In this document: one piece after another, positions 36,703 to 50,100 of the stretch
Layout: the number at the start of each line of letters is the position of its first letter
Numbering within the stretch: position 1 is the first letter of the stretch
NCBI RefSeq assembly: GCF_030254825.1
Contig: NC_083369.1
Coordinates: 128,019,262 to 128,083,261 of the forward strand
Length of the DNA: 64,000 nt
Direction of reading: 5' to 3'
Origin: Meriones unguiculatus
Taxonomy: Eukaryota; Chordata; Mammalia; Rodentia; Muridae
The notes under the pieces: model-generated
The model's database searches: none
What the model saw: only the letters and a program-made list of their open reading frames with translations
Told to the model about the DNA's origin: nothing
Made by a program: the position numbers and the translations under genes

Positions 36703-39700
36703 GTGCCTAAGGGGACCATGATTGTAGTCCTTTCTTTCTCTAAGGTGTTTGGAATTTATGACATAGCCCTCTTTTTATAAGAGCTGTTACTCAGCTCATC
36801 TGATTTCGAGCCCAGGGACAAGTTTCTATAGTTTAATGAGGTTGATGAATGCATAGGTATTTCCAGCTTCTTCCTTGAGTGCTATTTTCATGTGTTATTT
36901 GAAGAACTCTAAAGTCATATCACCCCTTGCCTGTTGTCTTTCCATTTCTGTTTGTCTGTCTGTCTTGAGGAGATAATGCAGAGAGGGAATCAGCAGATTT
37001 CAAGGACCAGAAATTTATGAGCCATACGGCCTTCATCACAGCCAATCAGATAATGCTGTTACACTGTGAAAGCTACATGGACAGAATTAAACACATGCGC
37101 AACCGTGCCCTAATAAAACATTTAATGGACATTTGAATATCATAAAACTTTTACATACTGCAATATATTATTCTTTTGATATTTTTTTTCCAATCATGTA
37201 AAAGTTTACAAACCACACTTAGCTGAAAGGCACAAACAGGTGGCCGGCTGGATCTCTCTCACAGACTTTAAGGTTTGCTAACCTCTGCTATAGAGACTTC
37301 AATGGTTTTTAAGTGTGTTTAAACTTATAATTTTAGAAAATTCATGTTGTTTGTCCTGGGAGGTTTAGTTTGAATTGAGTAGGAGTAGACCACTTATATT
37401 GTTGAATGTAATTTCAAAAGATAAATTTCCAACTATTCCTAATGTACACAAGACACAATTTGCTTTTGAGGTTTACATGTAGAATGTGAGCACTGGCTAT
37501 GGCTACTTTTTGGTTTTTCACGATGAGTAGGCCTTGAATAAAAAAAGTGGGAAAATTCTGGGAAATGTTGCAAATGCATGAATAGGATGTTAGCTAAAAA
37601 TTGTGACTCAGAGTGAAGGGAATTATGGGCTAAGAGATGCTAGGAGAAAATGAAAATGAGACCATATCTTAGGACTTGAAGAAGAACGAAAAGCATCCTG
37701 AATTTGGTGTAATTGAATGGAGTTCCATGCTGTTGTCAAAATTTGAAGGGAAGAGAACAAAATGTTATGGTTTAACTGTCTGGCTGTGAATTGTATGGAA
37801 TGTGGGAAGGTATGCCTTGCTGTGACATGACATCACTTGTCTTTCAAAAAAATAACTTTTTTTTTCCAAACTCTGCTTCTCAAAGTGTGATTCCTATACT
37901 TGCTGGAGTGCTAATTCTTATCCTTCATTCTGAATGGACCTAGAAAGAAGGGTTGAGATGAGGTCCACCAATCTCTCTTCACAGGCACCATGGGCAATCC
38001 TGAGGCAAATCAGTGTTTGAGAATCAACTGTCTTTTACACATAAGAGGGACATCAACATGTCTTGTTCTCTTGTTGGTAGCAGTATTCTGGTTAGGCTCC
38101 AGGGTAGATTTTGATGGACTCTTTCTCAGTAACTGCTGTTTTTAAGGGCAGCCACCTGGAGGATGTGGGCAAGAAGAATGTTCCTATTGTAAACGGACAA
38201 GGAAGTTTTCTTAAAACTAAATAATGTGAAATATTATCCAGGGTGTTGCTTTTGGAACTCAGAGAAAAAAAAAATAGTTCTTTGTGGGCAATTGACTTAG
38301 TTTCTCTTCTGCTTTGTAAAGTTGCCCCCAGGATCCTGACTACAGATAGAATGTAAGCCATACAGTTGTGGTTATAGGGTGGGGATATAGGCACAAATGT
38401 CTCTAATTTCATTTCTTTCTGTTCATTGCTTGTTTTGTGTCAGGAATATACTTCCTTCAAGCTCCTCCCACACAGTGACCTTGTTTCCATGGTAACTAGC
38501 AGAAACTGGCTGCACAGGACTGAAGTACTTTGTTCTGTGTGTTCCCACAATACTCTGCTGAATATACTTGTAATAATATATTTGTGATAACAAGCAGTTA
38601 GTAGTTCACTGTGAATTAACTACTTTGTAAAATCTGATTTCATATTATCTTTTTTTTAAAGTTGTCAATTTATTACTTTCTTTGTAGAGAGAATTTTTAA
38701 ATTTATGTATTTACTTTATATCCTGATCATAGTGTCCTCCCTCCTTTCCTCCTGGCCCCTGCCTCCCACCTTCTTCACCCTAACTGCTCTCTACTTTTCT
38801 TCAGAAAAGAGAGCTCCCCACTTCTAGCCTACCCCAGCACATCAAGACATCAAGTCAAATCAAAACTGACCTCTTCCTCATCCACTATGGCCAGGCAAGG
38901 CAGCCTGGCTAGAGCAAAGTGATTGAAAGCAGGCAACAGAGTCCATGTCATGGACAGCACACACTCAGCTTACTAAGGAACCCACATGAAGATCAAACTG
39001 CCTATTGGTTACCTATGTGTAGAGAGCCTAGGTTCAGTTTATATATGTTTTTTGGTTAGTGCTTCTGTCTCTGTAAGCTGCCATGGGTCTAGGTTAGTTG
39101 ACTCTGTTAGTCTTCTTGCAGAAGTCTTGTCTCCTCTGGGTCCTTCTATCCTTCCCCTCCCACTCTTCCACAGGACTCCCCAAGTCCCACCTGTTGCTTG
39201 GCTGTAAGTCTCAACATCTGATTCAATCAGCTGGTGAGGGTGCCTTTCAGAGGCTCCTGTCTGTAAAAATGGCAGCATTTCAATAATGGTGTCAGGGGTT
39301 GGCTCTTTCCCATGAAGTGGGTGTCAGGTTGAGCCTGGCATTGATCATTCCCTCAGTCCCTACTTTGTTTATCTCTGCACATCTTGTAGGTAAGTTAAAT
39401 TTTGGTTCAAATGTTTTGCTGGTGGATTGGTGTTCCTTTCGCATTACTATCGATCCTTCCTAGCTAGAAGGTGTCCTCCTTAAGTCTCATGTACCCCATT
39501 GCTAGGAGGCCTAGCTACAGACATTCCCATATCCTCTCTGTAACCTACCATGTCGCAGGTCTTCAGTTTGTCTCAGTGATGTCCCCACCGTCAGTTTCCC
39601 TATTCTCTGCCGGCCTTCAAAGCTCCCCTCCCCCACTCTCCCCACATCTGTTCCCCCACCTTATTTCCCTCCACACACCCTCTCCAGATCCTTGTATACT

Positions 39701-40141
39701 TCCTCTTTATTCTATTTCACCATCTGAGTGAGATTCCAGGAGGGCCTACCTTGGTCCATCCTTGTTACTTAGCTTCTTTGGGTCCATGTTTATTAGTATA
39801 GTTATCCTGTAATATATGATTAATATCTGCTTATAAGTGAGTTTATACCATCTGTGTCTTTCTGGTTATGGGCTAGCATGCTAAGGATGATCCTTTCTAG
39901 TTCCATCATTTGTCTGCAAATTTCATGATTTTTTTTTTTGTTATGTTTCTAATAGCTGAGTAGTATTCCATTGTGTAAATGTACCATATTTTCTTTATCC
40001 ATTCTTCAGTTGAGGGACATCTAGTTTGTTATCAATTTCTGACTATTATGAGTAAAACCACTATGAACATAGTTGAGCAAATACCCTTGTAGTATGCTGG
40101 AGCTTCTTTTGGATATATGCCCAGAAGTGGTACAGCTGGGT

Positions 40142-40687
40142 GCAATGCTCTTTTTTAAAACTCTACTTTATTTGGGGCGCATAAGCCTCAACCTACTTTC
40201 CAACCTCCCAACCGGAGGTAGGAGAGAGAAGGTTAGTGGGAAGAGAGGGCCTAGACCCCTTTACTTCTCCCAGCTGTTTAGGGTCACTGGATTTTTTTTT
40301 TTTAGGGCTACACCAATCTTCATCAACAGCAGATGCAGCCAGCAGTGTCCTCAGTCACTATACCCTAAAATGTTTCTCTCCTTTTGTCTGCTCCAAACCG
40401 CAACATCATCAGTCTCTCTGATCTCTTCAAACTTCTATACACTACAGGCCAACACCACATGCCACACCACCTCTTTCTGGGCTCTCAAATTTATGTCTTC
40501 AGAGCCCTAGACCACTCCCCTCTCCATGCTGCCCATGGAAGGCCATTTCCAGCTAGCAAAAATTACTCACAGTTAACAGCTGTGGACAAACTATAGCCCA
40601 ACTAAAATCCCACAATTGGGATTAAAACAAAAATATATTTACATGACATGACTGAGTTTACAAAGAAACCAAAACTTCTATTACAGG
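40142..40687 (-). mobile_element. LTR-like insertion in L1
   Basis: It interrupts L1 between CAGCTGGGT and GGTCCTGAGG, which are contiguous in other L1 copies. Flanks TGGGT (40137-40141) and TAGGT (40688-40692) may be a 5-bp target duplication with one change. Its low-coordinate end (ACTTTATTTGGGG ... CAACCGGAGGTAGG ... GAAGGTTAGTGGGA) matches the solo LTR at 32.1 kb, including the reversed AATAAA. TG/CA ends are not clean. Confidence 0.6.
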
Positions 40688-42821
40688 TAGGTCCTGAGGT
40701 AATACTATTTCCAATTTTCTGAGAAAGTACCAGATTGATTTCGAAAGTGGTTGTACAAGGTTACATTCCCACCAGCAATGAAGGTGGGTTCCCTTTTCTC
40801 CACATCCTTACCAGCATGTGCTGTCACTTGAGTTTTTGATCTTAGCCATTCTGACAATTATAAGATGGAATCTCAGAGTCATTTTAATTTTAATTTCCCT
40901 GATGATTAATGATGTTGAGCATTTCTTTAAGTGTTTTTCTGCCATTCAAGATACCTCTGTTGAGAATTCCATTTAGGGGTGTACCCCATTTCTTAGATGG
41001 GTTATTTGGTTTGTTGGTGTTTAATTTCTTTAGCTTTTTATATATTTTAGATACCAGGATTAGAAAAAAACCTTTTCCTAATCTGTATGGTACTGTTTTG
41101 TTTTGTTGACACTGTCCTTTGCTTTACAGAAGTTTTTCAGTTTCATGAGGTCCCATTTATTGATTATTGGTCTTAGAGCCTGTGCTGTTGGTGTTCTGTT
41201 TAGGAAGTTGTCTCCTGTGCCAATTAGTTCAAGGGTGATTCCCACTTTCCCTTCTAATAGATTTAGTGTTTCTGGTTTTATGTTGAGGTCTTTAGTCCAC
41301 TTACACTTGAGTTTTGTGCAGGGTGATGAATATGGATCTGTTTGCATCTTCTACATGTAGACATCCAGTTGGACCAGCACCATTTGTTGAAAATGCTGTC
41401 TTTTTTCCATTGTATGGTTTTGGATTCTTTGTCAAATATCAAGTGTCCATAGGTATGTGAGCTTATTTCTTGATCTTCAATTTAATTCCATTTATCAATC
41501 AGTCTGTTTCTAGGCCAATACCATGCAGTTTTATTACTATTATTCTATAATACAACTTGAAGTCAGGAATGGAGATACCTCCAGCAGATCTTTTATTTTA
41601 TATGAATGTTTTCGCTATTCAGAGTTTTTGTTTGTTTGTTTGCTTGTTTGTTTTTCCATATGAATTTGAGAATTTTCTTTCAAGGTCAGAGAAGAATTTT
41701 GTTGGTATTTTGATGGGAATTTCATTGAATCTGTAGATTGCTTTGGGAAAGATGGCCATTTTTGCTATGTTAATCCTACCAGTCCATGAACTTGGGAGAA
41801 TCTTTCCATCTTCTAATATATGCTTCAATTTCTATTTTCAGAGACTTGAAGTTTTTGTCATACAGATTTTTCACTTGCTTAGTTAGATATTTGTGGCTAC
41901 TATGAAGGGTATTTTTATTTAGTGTTGCTAAGTGATATCTATCAAGAAATTCATCCATTTCATTTATACTTTCCATTTTTGTGGAATACAGGCTTTTGCA
42001 GTATGGTTTAATTAAGATTCTTTGGATTTCCTCAGTGACTGTTATGTCCTCCTTTTTATTTCTGATTTTGATAATTTGCATATTATTTCTCTTTCTTTTA
42101 ATTTGGCTAAGGGTTTGTCTATCTTGTTGATTTTCTCAAAGAACCAGCTTCTGGTTTTGTTAATTCATTGTATTGTTCTCTTTGTTTTTAATATATTGAA
42201 TTCAGCCTTAAATTCAATAATTTCCTGCTGTCTAATCCTCTTAGGCGTGTTTACTTCTTTTTTTCTAGGGCCTTCAGGTGTGCTGTTAAGTTGCTTGTGT
42301 GAGATGTCTCCAGTTTATTTATGAAGGCATTTAGTGCTATGAACTTTCCTCTTAGCATTGATTTCATCATGTCCCATGAGTTTGAGTATGTTGTGCCCTC
42401 ATTTTCATTGAAGTCTAGAACAGCTTTCATTTTTATTAATTTATTCACTGGTCATTGAATAGACAGTTGTTCAGCTTCCATGATTTTGTAGGCTCTTTGT
42501 TTTTTCCATTGTTTATGAAGTCCGGCTTTAAGGTATGGTGGTCTGATGATATACAGGGGTGTTATTTCAATTTATTATATCTGTTGAGGCTTGCTTTGTG
42601 ACCTACTATATGCTTGATCTTGGAGAAGATTCTGTGTAGTGCTGGGAAGAAGGTATATTCTTATCTGTTTGAGTGAAAAGGTCTGTAGGTATCTGTTAGG
42701 GCTATTTAATTTTTGACATTTGTTAGTTTCTTTATTTCTCTGTTTAGTTTCTGTCTGAATGACCTGCCCATTATGGAAATTTCCTCCTTTTAATGTTTAT
42801 GGTTTGAAGTGTAATATAAGC

Positions 42822-42847
<26 letters not shown>
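42822..42847 (+). repeat. poly(T) tract of 26 nt inside L1
   Basis: An uninterrupted T run within the antisense ORF2 region. It is A-rich on the L1 sense strand and probably expanded after insertion. Confidence 0.9.
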
Positions 42848-42853
<6 letters not shown>

Positions 42854-43239
42854 GTGGGTGTCCTTGTATTTGGGGCATAGATGTTCAGAATTCAGACATC
42901 ATTTTGGTAGATTTTCCTTTGAAGCGTAAGGAGAGTTCTTCCCCATCTTTTTCTGATTAAGTTTGCTTGAAAATCTATTTTTATTAGATATTAGAAAAGT
43001 TACTCCAGCTTCACTCTCGTGTCTGCTTGGAAAAACTTTTTCCAGCCCTGGAAAAAATAAAGGTAATACCTATTTTTGTTGCTGATCTATGTTTCTTGTA
43101 TGCAACAGAATGATGGATCCTGTTTTTGTGGCCATTCTCTGAGCATGTCTCTTTTTTTGGGAAATTGACTCCATCGATCTTGAGAGATATTAATAACCAA
43201 TGATTGTTATTTCTTGTTATTTTAATGTTGGTGGTAGTA

Positions 43240-43242
43240 GTG

Positions 43243-43274
<32 letters not shown>
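43240..43274 (+). repeat. (TG)n microsatellite inside L1
   Basis: About 17 TG units with one interruption (TGCG). Confidence 0.9.
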
Positions 43275-43884
43275 CACATCCATGCTGGTGCCACCCTTCT
43301 TTTAGTTTTGCTGCTGTGTTTCTTTGAGTTGGAGTTTTCCTTCTAGTATTTTCTGTAGGGAAGGATTCGTGGAAAAATATTGTTTAAGTTTTGCTGTTTT
43401 CATGGAATATCTTGTTTTCCCCATGTATGGCGGTTGAAAGTTTTGCTGGGTATAGTAGGCTTTGCTGTCATCTGTGATCTCTTAGAGACTCCAGGACATC
43501 TGTCCAGGACTTCTGGCTTTTAAAGTTTCTATTGAGAAGTCTGATGTAATTAAAATTGGTCTTCCTTTCTTTGTTACCTAGCCTTTTTCTTTTTTTACTT
43601 GTGACTTTTAATACTTTTTCTTTGTTCTGTACATTTAGTGTTTTGATTATAATTTGGCAGGGGTATTTTCTTTTTTGGTCAAATCTACTTGGTATTCTGT
43701 AAACTTCTTTTACATTTATAGACATCTCTTTTAGTAGGTTAGGAAGATTTTCTTCTGTTGTTTTGTTGAAAATATTTTCTGGGCTTGTGAGCTGGGAATC
43801 TTCTTTTATTTCTACTATTCTTAGGTTTGGTCTTTTCATAGTGTCCCACATTTCCTGGATGTTTTGTCTTAAAATGTTTTTTAA

Positions 43885-44140
43885 TTAATTTATTTCTTTT
43901 ATTAATTATTTTATTCACTTTGTATCCCAGCTATAGTCCCCTCCCTCATTCCTTCACAATCCCTCCCTCCCTCCCTCATCTCCTCCCTTGCCCCTGCCCA
44001 AGTCCAATGATAGGGGAGGTCCTCCTCCCCTTCCTTCTGACCCTAGTCTATCAGATCTCATCAGGACTAGTTGCATTGTCTTCCTCTGTGGCTTGGTAAG
44101 GCTCCACTCAGGGGGAGGTGATCAAAGAGCCAGCAACTGA
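43885..44140 (-). mobile_element. younger L1 3' tip nested in the old L1
   Basis: A reversed muroid L1 3' UTR (TTTGTATCCCAGCTATAGTC, CCAATGATAGGGGAGGTCCT, GGGGGAGGTGATCAAAGAGC) sits in the middle of the ORF1 region. Flanks CTTAAAATGTTTTT and CTTAGAAACTTTTT (11 of 14 equal) may be the decayed target duplication. Confidence 0.85.
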
Positions 44141-45227
44141 GTTCGTGCCTTAGAAACTTTTTAGATTTAACATTTTCTTTGACTGATGTGTCAATTTCTT
44201 CTGTTCTTTATTCAGTGCCTGAGATTCTTCTCTCTATCTCTTATATTCTGTTGGTGATGTTTGCATCTGTAGTTTCTGTTTTCTTCCTAGATTTTCAGTT
44301 TCCAGGATTCCTTCAGTTTGTGTTTTCTTTATTGCTTCTATTTCCATTTTCAGGTTTTTGTGAAGTTCCACTCATTTTCTCCAGCTGTTTGATTGTATTT
44401 TCCTGTAATTCATTGAGGGGTTTATTAATGTTTTCTTTAAAGGCATCTATTGTCTTCTTAAGATTGGGTTTAAGGTCATTTTGTTGTGCTTCAGGTGTGT
44501 TAAGATATCTAGGGTTTGTTGTAGTAAGATAGCTGGGTTTGGGTAGTGTCATATTGTCGTAGCTCTCATTGATTATGTTCCTTACACTGGCCTATAGCCA
44601 TATGGTTATTTTGACATGCCTCTGGTAATGCAAGCAAAGTTGTGGGCCAGAAAATTGGGTGCAAGGGAGCAGGTGCAGCTTACATCTATTGGGAGTACTT
44701 TTAGTGGGACTGCCAGGCAATGGATCAGGGGAAGGATCTCACCTCGTAGTCCCTGATGGCTGAAAACCTCTGGGGAAGCAGGCAAAATGTGTACTAGGGA
44801 ATGAAGTGCACAGGGAACAGGGTGGGACTCAAAGCTTCTGGTTTGCTCAGGAGTGGAGAATGTAAGGGTGAAGAGGATGACATGAGCATGGACCCGGTAG
44901 GCAGGGAATTGAGGGGGATGGGTCTCACTTGGTTGTTCCTGATGCCATAGGCCTCTGGGTCTCTAATTCAGTTTTTTTTAATGATGGACTAAAAAGGAAA
45001 AGATAGCTTTCTTAACAGGAAAGTTAGCGTCCGATACTTCTGCTGCTCTCACCATATAGCTTCCAAAAAGTCATGATTTTTAATATTAATATTAATCTTT
45101 CACTGGTTTCAGATCTTGGCCATCTATTGTTCCCACCAACCATCCTCCTCCCTTAGTCTTTTTCTACCATTACTTTAAAAAAGGTTCTTTATATATTTTC
45201 CAATATGAAGACTGTGAATTTCTAGAG

Positions 45228-45417
45228 CAGTGGTTCTCAACCTACAGTGTGACAGGGGTTATCTAAGACTATAGGAAAGCACAGGTGTTTATATTACAAT
45301 GCATAACAGTAGCAAAATTACAGTTATGAATTTTATGAAAATAATTTTATGGTTGGTGGTCACCACATGAGGAACTGTATTAAAGGGATGCAGCATTTGA
45401 AAGATTGAGAACCACTG
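45228..45417 (+). mobile_element. hAT-Charlie non-autonomous DNA transposon, URR1-type
   Basis: 190 bp bounded by perfect 13-bp inverted repeats: CAGTGGTTCTCAA at 45228-45240 and TTGAGAACCACTG at 45405-45417. Internal landmarks are AACAGTAGCAAAATTACAGT and ATTTTATGGTTGGTGGTCAC. The left flank TTCTAGAG resembles the target consensus known for Charlie elements. The right flank TTTGTTGA has lost the match. Confidence 0.9.
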
Positions 45418-47117
45418 TTTGTTGAGTTTTAAATGGGTTATAGTTATAGGTGAGCTTGGGGTGGGTGTGTGGGATGGTCAGCAAATATGTCTCAAGGACC
45501 TAAGGGGTGAGAAGCATTTAGTTCAGTGAACAAAACAACCATAGAAGCCCACCTTCCCTCATAAAACATCATTCTAGTTGAGGGCGCTATACAAGAAAGT
45601 AAAGACACTCAAGCACATCAAATAGTGTATGAATATGTTAAGCCACATGAAAAATAAACCAAAACATTAATTTTCCATGCAAAGGAGGTAGGAGTATATA
45701 AATGATGACTATTCCTAGTGGTGCTCTGATAGACCTTTCTGAGAAAAAACAAAACAAAACAAGAAAAACATAGTCTAAGTAGAAGGAGAGCTCAGTGTAA
45801 AATCTTTGAGCAATGCATATGCATGGAGTGTGTAGACACTACTCAGGAGACCAATGTGGATAGAGAAGATGAGGAAAGGGCAGAACGTGCCTCAAAACCA
45901 TGAGGTAAAAGAAGTAACAAAAATGTAGGGACATGGGTTTTTCAGACTATCATAAGGACTCTTGGTATTTAGAAAGATAAAGAGGAAACATTGGGTGATT
46001 TAACCAGATAAATTACTTGATTGGAATGGCCTATTGGAAGGCTATCTCCAATGCAGTGTTAAGAATGGACTGTACAAAGTCAATAGTCAATTTAAGATAA
46101 CCAATGAGATTACTTCAATATTTCAAGAGAAAATTTATCACATCTGGATGATAGTGTGGAAGGGATGTAATGAAATGGTATAATATGGAAGTATTTTGTA
46201 TGTAGAGCTAATAGGATTTCCTGATGGATTAGATATGAGGTGTGAAAGAAGTGAAGAGCTACGGATGTCTCAAGTTTAGATCTGAGTAATTGAAAAGGCA
46301 AAGAGATGGCAGCCATGAAGACAGGAATGATTATAAGGTAGAATAGGTTTTGGGAGAAGAGCACAGGTTCAGTTTTAGAACAATTTGAGGTGTGAATTAG
46401 ATATCAAATGAAGATGGGTATGTGTTGAAGGTATTCAGGTGACACATCTTAGTTGGAGATGCAAATTTGAAAGTCATCAGCATGTAGTTAGCAGTTTAGT
46501 TCTTGACACAAAATTGTACTAAAGATCTCAGAGTTTTGGATCACCAAGATGAATAGGTATCAAGAAGTACGTGAATAAACCTTGGACCATGCCAAATTAA
46601 ATTAAGATTTTGGAAAAAGGAGAAGAAACTATTGAAGGAAGATGACATGTGACAAACACGGAGATAGGGATGACATAAACCTAAAAAATGTGTAATTCTG
46701 TGAACCGAGTTATCAAAAATGCTATGGAAGAAGTTGCTGAATAGTAAGTTTAGACACAGAAAAAAAAAGGCTAAGGAGTAGATTTGGCATTGTAGAGATG
46801 ACTGTTTAGTTTTCTAAAAGTAGTTTAGGTAAAATAACCTTTTATTAATAGGAATTGATTTAAGTGAAATGGGAAGGGGCCAAGGATATGATTTAATGGC
46901 ATACTTAAGGCAATGGGTTCCATCCCATGCATAGGGAAGGCAGTGGGAACTACGGGACAGACAGGAGAGTTCAATGCAGTCAAGATAGGTAACATTGGGC
47001 AATATGTAGAAAACATTAACACATCCTAGATCTAGAAATTTATAATTCATTTTGGGACAATGGGAATAAACATCTTTTAAGACAACTGACCAAGAATACA
47101 AGACTTTATGGTGCTAA

Positions 47118-50100
47118 AATTATCTGCTCCCCCATAAGGGGGAGGTGATCAAAGAGACAGTCACTGAATTCATGTCAGAGAAAGGCTCTGTTCCCATTAC
47201 TAGTGAACCCACTTGGAGACAGAGCTGCCATGGGCTACAACTGTGCAAGACTTCTAGGTTATCTCCATGCATAGTCCTTGCTTGGAGTATCAGTCTCAGA
47301 AAACATCCCAGGGCCCAGATATTTTGGTTCTGTTGCTCTCCTTGTGGAGCTCCTGTCCTGTCCTGGTTTTTCTATCTCCCCTTCTTTCATAAGATTCCCT
47401 GCACTCTGCCCAAAGTTTGGTTATGAGTCACAGCATTTGCTTTGATACCCTGCTGGGTAGAGTCTTTCAGAGACCCTCTGTGGTAGGCTCCTGTCCTGTT
47501 CCCTGTTTTCTCCCTCTTCTGTTGTCCATCCTGTTTGTGTTTCTGAGTGAGGATTAATCATCTTACTCAGGGTCCTCCTTCATGCTTAGCTTCTTTAGGT
47601 GCACAGATAGTATATTTATCCTATATTATTTGTCTAATATCGACCTATAAGTGAGTATATACAATAAGTGTCTCTGCTTGTGGGATACCTCACTCAGGCT
47701 GATCTTTTCTAGTTTCCACAATTTGCCTGCAAATTTCTGATTTCTTTGTTTTTACCTGCTGAGTAGCGTTCCATTGTATACATGTACCATAATTTCTGTA
47801 TCCATTCCTCATTTGAAGGATCTGGGTTGTTTACAGATACTGGCTATTATTAATAAAGCTGCTATGAACATGGTTGAGTAAATGTCCTTGTTCTATATTT
47901 GAGCATATTTTGGATATATGCCTAAGAGTGCTATAACTGGATCTTGAGGAAACACTATTCCTAGTTGTCTGAGAAAGCACCAGATTGATTTCCAAAGTAG
48001 TTGAACAAGCTTACATTCCCACCAGAAATGGAGGAGGGTTCCCCTTTCTAAATATCTTTTGAAGCAAGCATGTGTTGTCACTTGAATTCTTGATCTTAGC
48101 CATTCTGATGGGTGTAAGGTGAAATCATAGGATTTTTTTTTGATTTGCATTTTCCTGATGACTAAGGATGTTGATCATTTCTTTAAGTGTTTCTCTGCCA
48201 TTCAATATCCCTCTATTGAGAATCCTCTGTTTGACTCTGTACCTCATTTTTCAATTGGATTATTTGTTGCTATTTAACTTCCTGAGTTCTTTATATATTC
48301 TGGATATTAGCCCTTTGTCACATATAGGGTTGGTGAAAATACTTTTCCTGTCTGTAGGCTGTCCTTTTTTTCTGATGAGAGTGTCCTTTGATGTACAGAA
48401 GCTTTTTATTTTCATGAGGTCCCATTTATTGATTGTTGATATTATAGCTTGTGCTGTTGTTCTTTTCAGGAAGTTGTCCCCTGTGCCAATGAGTTCAAGG
48501 CTCTTTTCCGCTGTTTCTTTAACAGATTTAGTGTGACTGGTTTTGTGTTGAGATCTTTGATCCACCTGGGCTTTAATTTTGTGGGTCTCTTAGCATTTTT
48601 CTACATGTAGTAATCCAGTTAAACCAGCATCATTTGTTGAAGATGCTGTCTTTGTTCCATTGTCAAAATCAAGTATCTGTAGGTGTGTCTATTTCTGGGT
48701 TTTCTATTTGATTCCATAAATCTATCATTTTGTTTCTATGCCAGTACAATGGAGTTTTTATTACTATTGCTTTGTAGTACAGCTTGAGATCAGGGATGGC
48801 ACTACCTCCAGATGATATGTTGTTGTCCAGGACTGTTTAAACAGTTCTGTTTTTTGTTTGTTTGTTTGTTTGTTTGTTTTTCCATATGAATTTGAGAATT
48901 GTTCTTTCATGGTCTATAAAAATTACTTTGGTATTTTGAAGGGAATTACATTGAATATGTAGACTGCTTTGGGCAAGATGAGCATTTTCTCTGTTAATCC
49001 TACTGATATGTGATTATGGGAGATCTTTGTAATTTTTGATATCTTCTTTGATTTCTTTCTTCAGATACTTGAAGTTTTTGTTTTTTTTTTTCAAACATAT
49101 CTTTCATTTGCACTTGCTTGGTTTGAGTCACACCAAGGTACTTTATGTTATTAGAGGCAATTGTGAAGGGTGGTATTTCTCATCCCCTTTTGCTTTCATA
49201 CAGGAGGGCTACTGATTTTTGAGTTAATTTTTTATCCAGCCACTTTGCTGAAGGTGTTTATCAGCTGAAGGAGTTCTCTGGTTGAATTTTTGGGGTTACT
49301 CATGTATACTATCATATCATCTGTGAATAGTGATACTTTGACTTTTCTGATTTTGCTGATTTGAATAGTTTCTTTCTGCCTTTTCATTAGTTTGGCTAAG
49401 AGTTGTCTATCTTGTTGAGTTTCTAACGAACCAGCTCTTGGTTTCATTGATTCTTTGAATTGTTTTCTTTTTTTCTAATGCATTGATTTCAGCTCTGAGT
49501 TTGATTATTTCCAATCGTCTACTCCTCTTGGATGTGTATGCTTTTATTTTTTTGGCGGGGGGAGGGGGCTATTAGGTGTGCCATTAAGCTATTTTTATGA
49601 GATGTCTCAAACTTCTTTCTGGAGGCACTTAGTGTTATGAACTTTCCTTTCAACACTGCTTTCATTGTGTTCCATAAGTTAGGGTAAGTTGTGCCTTCAT
49701 TTCATTGAATTTTAGGAAGTCTCTAATTTCGTTTTCCATTTCTTCCCTGACCAAGCTGTCACTGAGCAGAGAGTTTAGTTTCCATGTGTATGTAGGCTTT
49801 TTGTTATTTCTTTTGTTATTGGGGCCTAGTTTTAAGCCATTGTGGTCTGATAGGATACAAGGGATTATTTTGACCTTCTTGTATCTGTTGAGGCTTGCTT
49901 TGTGCCTGATTATGTGGTCAATTTTTGAGAGGGTTCCATGAGGTGCTGAAATGAAGGTATAACCTCTTTTGAGTTTGGGTGAAAATTTTCCCTAGTCATC
50001 TATTAGGTCCATTTGATTTAGGACCTCTGTAGTGTCATTATTTCCCTATTTAGCTTCTGTCTAGATGATCTGTCCCTTAGTGAGAGTTGAAGTCTCCTGC

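Larger units (their letters stand above)
38690..45010 (-). mobile_element. near full-length old L1, antisense, with two insertions and an RT deletion
   Basis: It is read on the - strand from 45010 down. The 5' UTR-like GC-rich part spans about 44580-45010, the ORF1 region (coiled-coil-type Lys/Glu/Asn-rich frames) about 43460-44560, and ORF2 about 39850-42950. The 3' UTR runs to 38690. ORF2 remnants include KCKWTKDLNIKPETLNLLEG (41078-41347) and RRWKDSPKF. Frames are short and broken. Sequence insertions sit at 40142-40687 and 43885-44140. Around 41880-41920 the ORF2 remnant jumps from the linker before reverse transcriptase to the part after it, so the catalytic core is missing. Confidence 0.9.
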
